NCBI GenBank assembly: GCA_029706075.1
Contig: JAINUG010000048.1
Coordinates: 2,722,501 to 2,786,500, forward strand
Length of the DNA stretch: 64,000 nucleotides
Direction of reading: 5' to 3'
Origin: Aldrovandia affinis
Lineage: Eukaryota > Chordata > Actinopteri > Notacanthiformes > Halosauridae
Shown here: positions 35,419 to 45,900 of the stretch, piece after piece
Position numbering within the stretch: position 1 is the first letter of the stretch
Layout: every line of letters begins with the position of its first letter
Position numbers and translations under genes: made by a program
The notes under the pieces: generated by a model
The model's database searches: none
Seen by the model: the letters and a program-made list of their open reading frames with translations, nothing else
What the model was told of the DNA's origin: nothing

Positions 35419-36540
35419 GTAAGGAACGCGAGGTTACCTAGCTCAATATGTTGTAAATGTAACACTTGTAATGTAATTTGAGCGTCTTCAGTATTTTACA
35501 TCCGTAATTCGAGTTACTACCAGTTTAGAGTAATTGGCACGTTTTGTGCTTAGCGTACCAAACAACTTTAGCTAGCTAGCGAACAGTTTGGCAACAAACT
35601 AGCTAGCAAGCTGCCTTGCTAGTCGCATAGATTTTTTCCACTGCTTTGTTTTGTTAATATAGTGAATGGTGGTTAGCACGAATACGATCAATAAGAAAGT
35701 TGACTGGTTGAATCGAAATATTTAGTTGGCACCACTCCACTGTACTCGGCTGCTACTGCTAGCTGTCAAACTTTGCTAGCTAACTAGTTAGCGCGAAGTG
35801 TTCAACATAGCGTGCTGATGTTAGCTACGGAAGTACATTTCCATCAGGCCTAGCTAGCTTACAAGCTAACAAACTGGAAGGTCGCGCAACCATATCTGTT
35901 GATAGTCGATATAAGCAGCTACACGCGCAAATTCTTAAAGTTAACTTATAGCAAAAATATAAACTCCACAACTAACAAGATGTAGCGTTGGCTAGCTAGA
36001 TTAACGTGGTAGTATTAACGTCCATGAAAGTTTGTTAGATAGCTTGACTAATGCTAGCGAACCAACTGTTTTAGAGATGCTCTACAATTGGTTTCTGTTT
36101 ACTCTGATATGACGAACCTGTTTCTCTTTCTGACAAAGTTCTCGCGTTTAATGGTTTAAACAACAAATTATGTTATTTTTAGCTGCACTAAATGGCGAGC
36201 TTACGACATTAATATTACCACATTTGCCGTGAGAAAAGTTAACTTGCTGTTTAGCTATTAACAAATTATCCTAGCTAGCGTTAGGTGGTAGCTAACTAGC
36301 AGCTATGGTGCAGTAGGGAGCTAATTATGTTATGCGCTTTGAACCCAAGAGTTACATGCATATCAATGTGAGCGTTTAGCTGTAGTCAGCTCAAGTGTTT
36401 ACATTTAGTTTCAGCGCTTTGATGTTTAACAATGCATCCAACATTGCACGCAATTATCTTGGCTATCAGGAGCTTATGCTAGTTATTATTTCAGAAGAGT
36501 GGACATTAACCGTTTATTTATTTTCTACCTCTTATTATAG
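35419..36540 (+). other. Intron 1 of rbm4 gene 2
   Basis: 1.1 kb, GTAAGG to TTATTATAG. Exceptionally dense in CTAGCTAG/GCTAGC and TTAGCTAAC words, with no transposon seen. Confidence 0.65.
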
Positions 36541-36554
36541 AATTTTAAGTGACC

Positions 36555-36966
36555 ATGGTAAAGATATTCATCGGCAACCTGTCCCAGGACACCACGGCGG
36601 AGGATCTTCGTTCTCTCTTTTCCCAATATGGAAACATATCAGAGTGCGACGTCTTGAAGAGGTACGGCTTTGTGCACATGGACAGCAAGACCGATGCGGA
36701 GGCAGCCATCCGCGATTTGCACCAGCGCGACCTAAATGGAATGGCCATGAACGTGGAGTTGAGCCGTGGCAAATCCAAGGCCTCCACCAAGGTGCACGTG
36801 AGTAACCTCAACAGCGACTGCACCAACCAGGAGCTGCGTTCCAAGTTTGAGGAATACGGGCCGGTGGTGGAGTGCGACATCGTGAAAGATTACGCGTTTG
36901 TGCACCTGGAGCGTGTGGAGGATGCGATGGAGGCCATCAGTGGGCTGGACAACACAGCCTTCCAAG
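36555..36966 (+). CDS. rbm4: rbm4 gene 2, coding exon A (both RRMs)
   Basis: The acceptor CTTATTATAG ends at 36540, leaving 14 bases of UTR before ATG. It encodes residues 1-137 plus one base of Gly 138. The frame would read on into the intron to a stop at 37032-37034, so intron retention would give a short two-RRM protein. Confidence 0.94.
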
Positions 36967-39900
36967 GTGAATCCACAGACAGGTTTGCCTCCCAGCTCTT
37001 ACCTGTGGTGGACAAAAAAATCCACCAGATGTAAAACACTGTGCTGGTGACAAGGTAGAGGAGGCCATATTTAGGGCTGTGCCTTGCTTGCATTTAAAAA
37101 GTTATCAGTTTCGAAACCTTTATCCCATATTGCCATGATATTTGAGATATTCCGACATGGAAATCTTTTAAATGTACACTACCGGTCAAACATTTTAGAA
37201 CACCCCCATTTTCCAGTTTTTACAGAAATGTAAGCAGTTCAAGTCCAGTGAATAACCTGAAATGGTACAAAGGTAAGCGGTAAACTGCCAGAGGTTTAAA
37301 AAATTAAAAAATACATTTGTTTAGGTTACCAAAAACAGAAAAATAATTTAATTTGAGTAATTTTTTTTTTAAAAAGCCCTTTTCAGGGAACAAGTAATGG
37401 GTTAACATGGGTTACCAGTCACTCTATGCAAGTCGCTGACAGCAAAAGAGCCCCATACCATCACGCTTTCTCCTCCGTCTTTGGCAGTTGGTGTCACACA
37501 CTGAGGAACCATACTTTCACCTACTCGACAGCCTAAAAAAACCTTTCAAAATTTTAAGATTTCAAATCTTGATTAATTGGTCCATAAGATCTTCTTCCAG
37601 TCTTCAGTAGTCCACTGGCAGTGCTTCATAGCCCAGGCAAGCCTCTTTTTCTTATTTTGCCATCTTAGCAATGGCTTTCTTATAGGGGTGGGAATCGGTA
37701 GTGATCTCACGATTCGATTCGATTTCAAAATGATTTTGATTATTGGTGATTATTGATGTGATTTTCAATTACTTTTACACCATTTGATTACAGTAACCCA
37801 TTAAATACACCCCAAGCGCAAAATTATTGCTCAACGATTAAAAAACACTGAGTCAGCTGAATGTACTTTAACTTCTTTTTTATTATGTAAAGCCTTCATC
37901 GCAACCTCAAATGAGTATTGAATATTGTGTAATGCCTTAATGGCAACTTAATTAAATTGTTTTAATTTAGTTAGAACTTAATAATTCAGAACACATCATG
38001 ACCATGGTGTATTGAACATTCACTGGTATGGTGGAATGTCCAGATTCGTATGGAGGAAGGCCAGCTGGTCCACATGTTGCGGAGTGAGCGTGCTCTGCTG
38101 CGCCGTCACAATGTCCCCTGCAGTGGAGAACACTCTTTCCGCAGATACACTCGTACCTGGGATACATAAGTAACGTTTGGCCAACTTAGCTAGGAGAGGA
38201 TACGCAAGCTCATTGGTGCTCCACAAGCTGAGGGGTCATCAGAGAGGAAGTGAAGAGGCCTCCTGATACATCCGAACCTCTTCTTCAGCCCTGGTGTGTG
38301 CTGATTTGGCCACCACTCTGAAAACACAAAAGGTTTGGCCCAGTAGATCAGTCAGTGAAGATGGTCTTCTTTTGGGTCTAGAGGGGCCCTTGTCTTGAAG
38401 GCGACCATCCTCCTCAACATCCTCCGGTGTGTCCTCTTGAGACTCTTGCCTCACCACCTGCTACAGGGAAACCGTAAGACAGACAGTGAAACTTTTTGCC
38501 TGGTTTTCAATTTTCTAATTCATTATCAATATATTTTTATCATATCAATCAATTAATAAGCATTGGCAGCATAAAAGCTATAATCACACATTATTATCTC
38601 AAATTGATTGGCCATAGGGGCCTAATAAAGTAATAAATACATATTTTTTAATAAAGCGTTCTATCAATCAATCTGAGATTATCAATCATTCACTAAGGTA
38701 CTATTATAATTATTTAAATCAAAGGATATAATTACCTTGAGGGATGCAGCCTCCGTAATCACTCTGCTGTAGGTCTCTTTTTTCATCTTGTGAAAGGAAT
38801 GGAAGGGCTTTAAAACAAGGGTCGAGGGCAGAGGTTGTATGGAGTGTGTTCCTCTCTTCTGTAGACATATCTCTTTATCAAATCCTCCTGAATGGCATGC
38901 TTGATCTCACGGGTCATCGGTGCATCCTCATTTGTGGCTTTTGTGTCGCAGAGAAAACAATATGATGACTTTAACAAAATGTGCTCTCACTCACTGACTG
39001 AGAACCCCTTGTTGAAACACGCGTGCACGAAATGTGGCGTACTGAGCAGTATTGTTTAGTTTTTTAACAAAATGACATATTTGAACATTTCTCAATTAAT
39101 TCACTAATTTGTCAAATCCACATCATAATTCGAAATGTATTCGCATAACTTGCCAACATAACTAACATTAGTTAGTTATCTAACGGCTACCTATTTTCTG
39201 CATGTGCGTTATTTTTTTCAATTCTAAACGAACCCTGGCTGCAGGCAGCAGTGGACAACTAAAGTTTTGGTGTTACTAATATTTTGTTTTAAACCTGTTT
39301 GCCTGTCTAGCTTGCATCATAATTAGCTAGCTAACCTGGTTATTCAAACCAGAGCGCAGAGATATCGATATGTCTAGGCTACAGCACGTTAGCTATCTAT
39401 AACTCAGATTAATGAGCGTATGGAGATATGACACTATTATCAATAGCAAGCTAGCTAGCTATTCCCCCTTTTTACTGGTTCTGGAACTGCTACAAATGTT
39501 TAATGTTTACTGTTTTTCTGTTATGTATATTTCTGCTATTGGTCACTACTTAGTTGTTGCTTGCCATGTCCCAATTATTTCACTGTTCAGAATGACCTTG
39601 TGTTATACTGTGCACTTGATAAATAAAACACTTTGACTTTGAGCTAGCAAGCCTAATAGCTACCAATATTAAAACACACAATTTAGCCTATGATAGCTAG
39701 CTAAGTTAGCTAGGTGTTGAGACACCGACAGCATTGTAAGATGCCTGTTCTGAAGCTACGACTAAAAAGCGATCTTTAACGTTATCACTATTATTTCCTT
39801 GCCACTGTTGCCTTTAGGCTTGCTTTTGGGGGGGTCTATGCCTGGGTTCCCCCTCTGTTAAGCGTTTTGTGACAATTCAGTTGTATAAAGCGCTATACAA

Positions 39901-42900
39901 ATTGATTTGATTTGATTATAACTGCGTGATTTTTTAACACAAGGGGGAAAAAATCATAGCAGATAATTTGGTATTTGGCTTGTAAGCAACAATGATAATG
40001 CTATTACTAATTATTACTTCAGTGAAAACAAATATTAAGGCAAAAGTTTTCGATGTACAAAAAATATTTGAAAGCCTTTATCTTACCTAGCAGGGTCTGC
40101 TTCTGTTCCAGGGCATGACTCGCGGTGGTGCTGTGATGAAAGAAGCTAGTGATGTGCCTGACTCGAGTCAAAATGCTTTATTGACATGACTGGGAACGCA
40201 ATAATGTTAGAGCGGGCGAAGGCGAAGTCCGCCCTCTGCTGGACCGCCGGCAAACATACAGACATTTTGTCATCAAAATGTTGTAACGTTAGTGCAAAAA
40301 ACGGACTGAAAGGAATAGATTTTTCGGAATCTGAATTGATCGATAATCGTAGAGAATTGAATCGCGATTCTTATATGAATAGATTTTTCCCACCACCTCT
40401 ACTTTCTTACTGCCACTCGACCTGTCAAACCTGCAGCTCAAAGCAGGGCTGGACTGGGAGAAAAAATCGGCCCTGCCATTTCGCGCTCAGACCGGCCCGG
40501 CACCCGGTGCGAGCGCCGCATTTTCTGTCCGGGGGGGTGGTGCGCGAAAAGAAGCTGAGACCAGTTCGTTTATATTATTGCGCCCCTCGGAACACCCGGT
40601 CGGTGGTATAATATATATAAAATGATTCTACCGGCCCTACCGAGGCCCTACCGGCCCAAAACTAGACCGGCCCACCGGGCATTTGCCCGGTAGACTATAT
40701 AGCCAGTCCAGCCCTGGCTCAAAGTCTTCTCTTCACAGTTGAAGCTGAGACTTCCTTACTTCAACCAGTGTTAAGCTGTGTTCCTGTGAGCCGCCTATCA
40801 CGCAAGCTGTTGACTCTCAGAAACTTGTCTTCTGATTTTGTTGTGCCTTTGTGTCTGCCAGACCTCTTCCTGTCAGTTTCCTCCAGTTTCCAAGTGCCTT
40901 TTTTTTTTTTTTTTTATCATTCATTTTTTATTATATCTTCAAACATAACAACAGAATATACAATACATTTTGAATGATGTAAACCCAACCATCCCTCACC
41001 CCCTCCCCCACTCCTATCCCTCACCCCTCCCTTCACCCCGTTCTCATCCCCCACCCCACCCCACCCCTCCACCAGCCAACAGGGTAATGTCCACACAGAC
41101 GTAGCAACCTTACGTAGCTAGAATATCCTTTAAGTTAGAAATCAACTCTGTCCACATTGAAATTGTGTTTGGCTGTGCAACATTGACTCTCGCTGACGAT
41201 AGTTCCATGTAAGAAATGTCCAAAAAGCTCGAAGCCAGTGAGTACTTGAAATGTCGTGAGGAGGTGTCCAGCGCTGGGCTACAATCTTCTTAGCTGCCGT
41301 CAGACCTGCCAGCCAGATTTTACGTGACTTTCCCGTAAGAGAGGCGAGAATCATCATTCAAAAGGTGTACAGCAGGGTCCACTGGCAAACGCACCCCTGT
41401 CAGGTCTGCAAGGATATTAATAACCTTTCCCCAAAAATCAAAGACACCTGGGCACTCCCATACAACATGCATAAAAGAACCAATAGCTCTCGGTGAACAA
41501 AATGAACAATATGGATCAGGTACCAATCCCATTCTATGTCTAATTCTTGGTGTCAGATATGCTCTATGACAAAATTTCAAGTGTATATACTGATGATTTG
41601 GGTTTTTCGAAGCACCCGTAACATTATCCCAAATTACATCCCAATCTAAGTCTTGTCCTAATTCAGATATATCCCTATCCCATGCTTTCATACCCGATGT
41701 GGGCATATATTTCTGGGAGTTTAGCTTATCATAGAGATAAGACACTATACGTTTTGGAGTACTCCGTATCCAACTCAAAATAGGATGGTCTTTTAAGTCT
41801 GACCCCACAGGGAACCCTGTAGGCCCTACAGGCTGACCTTACTCTAAAATAGAAGAAAAGAGAGTGTTTATCAATATTGTATTGAGAGACAAGTTCTTGA
41901 AAGTTAAGGATATTATTCGCCCCATTAATATCGTCAAGAGTTGTAATACCTTTATCCTCCCAAGCCTTATTAGTGAATGGTTTCCCCCCAGACAAAAGGT
42001 GAGAGTTGTTCCATATTGGAGATGACCTGCACCATACACTTTTAAATTTCAGGAATCTTTCTACTGCTCTAAACACTTGTAGCATATAAGTTAAAATTGG
42101 ACCATAATACAAACCACATTTTTTGATAGAAATACCTAAAAGAAGGAAGTCCTTCAACCGTATTGGTGCTATTAAGTCCTGTTCCATACTTTTCCAGGAT
42201 GAAACTCTATCTCCCTCCATCCAATAGCTAAGATTCCTTAAGACAAACGCCCAGTGATACAGCTTAAAATTCGGACACGCCCATCCCCCATCTGACTTTT
42301 TAAATTGAAGAGCTGACCACTTTATATTGGGTCGTTTACCATTCCAAACATAGCGTCTTAGTAAAGAGTCCAGTTTTTGCCAATATCCTACAGGAGGTGC
42401 AAGTGGGATCATTGAGCTGATAAAATTAATGCGGGTAAAACATTCATTTTAACAACCGATATTCTGGCTGGAATTGAAGCCGGCAGGTGTCTCCATCTAA
42501 TAGTATCTTCCTCTACCCTTTTTAGAACTTGAGAATAATTTGTCTTAGCTATAGATGATACGGAAGTACTAACTGTAATACCCAAATAGAGGACCTCATT
42601 TGTAACCTTAATTAGGGAGGTAGGGATACCTTATTTTTGTCTGTATTAAGAAGCACCAATGCTGATTTCGATAAATTAACCTTATACCCTGAAAGTTGTC
42701 CAAAATGCTCTAGAGTCTTTAAAACAACAGGGAGAGTTTGTTGAACATCTGCCATATAAACCAATGTGTCGTCTGCATAGAGCGAAATGGAGTGCGACGT
42801 TTCACCCAGTGTAATAGGAGAAATCTGAGGACAGCTTTTAATCAATTGAGCAAGCGGTTCGATGGATATATTAAAGATCAGAGGAGACAAAGGGTCCCCT

Positions 42901-45900
42901 TGCCTTGTGCCCCGTTTTATCTCAAATAAATCCGATAGACCTCCTCCGACACACACCCGAGCTGAAGGATTAGCATATAATGTTTGAATCATATGGATAA
43001 ATTTATCTCCAAACTTAAATTCTTTTAAAACTCTCCAAAGATAAGGCCATTCAAGACGATCGAACGCCTTTTCAGCGTCCCAAAATAGCAGGCCACAGGC
43101 AGACGGGATTTTATGTGTTGCACTCAGTATGTGTAGGAGTCGGCGAATGTTATCAGAGGCGAGACGTCCCTTAATAAATCCTGTTTGGTCTGGGCTGATT
43201 ATTTTCTCAATCACTGTCTCAAGTCTACTGGTTAAGACTTTGGAAAATATCTTGAGGTCGGCATTTATCAATGAGATTGACGATGGTTGGCACATTCCAA
43301 GGGGTCCTTACCGGGTTTGGGTATAACGGTGATTAGGGCTGTATTCAGATCTCTATGGAAACTGCCACATTCAATAGCGAAGTTCAGTGTTTCTAGCCAT
43401 ATTGGTCCGAGAACATCCCAAAGTGCCAGGTACAGTTCCACAGATATGCCATCTATACCCGGCGTACGGCCCCTGTTTGTAGCTTTGACTGCTTTAAGTA
43501 GCTCATCCAGTGTAATAGGAGAATCTAGAATTTTGGCGTCCTCTTGTGACAATGTTGGGAGGTCTAATCCACCAAAAAATTCGGTGAAGTCATCCTCAGA
43601 AGGGACCGAGCCACTTGTATATAGTTCTTTAAAATAATTCTTGAACGTCTCATTTATTTCCTCTGTTGAGGACAGTACTCCACGTTTAGCACATCTGATC
43701 GCTGGTATGGACCTTTAGCCTCTTGTCGTTTAAGAGTTAGTGCCAAAAGATGGCTCGGTCTGCTGCCTTCTGCATAATATTTATGTTTGGTTATATTGAT
43801 CATATATTCTGCCCTGCGTCTTAGTAAATCATTCAATTCTGCTTGTTTTATCTTGAGCTCACTTTCTTTTGTTATGGTGTATCTCCTTTTAAGATCCTTC
43901 TCTAGAACATTACATTGTTCCTCTAAACTGGAAATCATTTGAAGACGACTTTTATGTAGGTGGGAACTGAACCCTATGGCGTTATCCCGTATGAAACCCT
44001 TGATGGAAGCCCAAACTATTGTCTTGTCTGCAACACTATTTTTGTTGATAGTTATAAATTCAATGAGTTTTGTTCTCAATTGTGCTAGAAATTCGTCTTT
44101 TTTTTTAGAAGGGTGGAATTAAACCTCCATCTAGAAGCCTTGTTTTTGATATTCCCATAATTAAAAGTAGATATGATTGGATTGTGATCAGATATATGTC
44201 TGGGCAGGAATTTTAAAGAGTGTACCAAGACAGCAAACCAGATGATATAAGAACATAATCTATTCGAGAGAAAGTTTTATGTCTCGTGGAGAAGAAGGTA
44301 TAATCTTTAGTAAATGGATTGTGCACCCTCCACACATCAGTCAAGTTTAAGTCCTTTAAAAAGAGATTAAGTGCTTTGGACGCCGATTCTTGAGAGCTCG
44401 CTAAAGCTGAAGAAGATTTATCTAGATTACTCTTAACAAAAGCATTCATGTCCGAACCAACATACAAATGATAGTCACTTAGCTTCAATAGTTGTGCAGT
44501 AATTGAAGGAAAAACTCAGCCTTAAAAAGAGTTGGGGCATATATGCTGACAAATGCAACTTTTTTGCCCTGAATGGACATACAGCAGAAGGCCAGACGTC
44601 CTCCATTGTCGGAGCCGATCTTTTCAATTGATACATTTATGCTACGCCTCATTAATATCATAACACCTTTTGTGCGCAGTACCATCGGTTGATGCCACAA
44701 CAGGTTTATAAAAACGGTTTTGAACTCTGGAGACATCATTAGGCCTAAGATGTGTCTCCTGCAATAGCGCAATATCTATCTTTTTTCTGCGCAAAAAATC
44801 CAGGACCTTTGAGCGCTTTTCGTGAGAGTTTAGTCCTCTAACATTAAATGACATAATATTGTAACATTCCATTCTATCTGTGTTACTAATATTCCCCTGT
44901 AACTGTTGTTGAAAGTTGGTGGTGGAGCCCTGAGTTACCCCCTCCCATCCCCCCCCCCATCCCTCCCATCCCTCCCCCCATCTCCCCTCCCATCCCTCCC
45001 GTCTCCCCTCCCATCCCATCCCTCCCCCGTCTCCTCCCTCCCATCCCTCCCTCTGTCCCCCTCCCATTAAACCCCTTACTTAACATCTGTGAGTGTCACT
45101 TAGCCATGTCAAACACTGATCGCTGACTAACCCCCCTCCAATATCAAACAAAAATTAGAAATGTAAAGTGGTTCCCATAGACAATCTTGTGGAAGACCGT
45201 TGCCATAACATTACTAGACTGTCGCTAAACGATGACGTCATATCTTGCGCCCAAGCATAAACAAATTTACTATCGGGTAAACTGAACCTGTAGGCTACAA
45301 TAAAGTTATCCAAAATAAACTACTGCTTTTCCAGCTTTCCAGCTTATGATAAAGCATAACACTTAGTGTTAAACAACACCTTAGAAATAAAGAAAATGAC
45401 AAAATAAAATAACAATAGGCTAACACAGATTCTATACTCTGGAGTGGCAGGCCTATATCCCAGTACCATGCTCTCCTTGTAACAGTTAACCGAGCCATCG
45501 CATCAGACCTATAGTCTACAATACACAAACAGAAAGTGGCCCTTAATCAACGAAGTAGGAAGATGCATCAAATGAACTTCAATGAAAAATGCTCTTAGAA
45601 CATAACCCATATGACGTGAACTTACCCGTGCCTATTAAACTGTGGGTAGGCATACCGACCTGTCAGAGTCCTTAATACAGTTCCATCCGTTCTTTGCCCG
45701 TTGCATTCTATTCGTCTTCCATACCTTCCAGCACCGATGATTTCAAAGCATCTTTCGCCTCCTCTGCCGAGTTAAACGACATCCTTGTGCCCTTGTAATT
45801 CACTCTCAAAATTGCTGGATATATCAGGAACGAGTCGATTCCCTTCCGCCGGAGCTTCGCGCGAATCTCTATATCCCTGCCGTTCCTGCGTCGCCCCCGG

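Noticed and set aside
40186-40611. 141-codon plus-strand open frame
   Set aside because: Crosses the hAT right end, its target duplication and the start of the MITE, so it is not a gene.
44642-45086. Gly/Trp/Glu-rich protein
   Set aside because: It is translation of the G-rich minisatellite in the L1 spacer.
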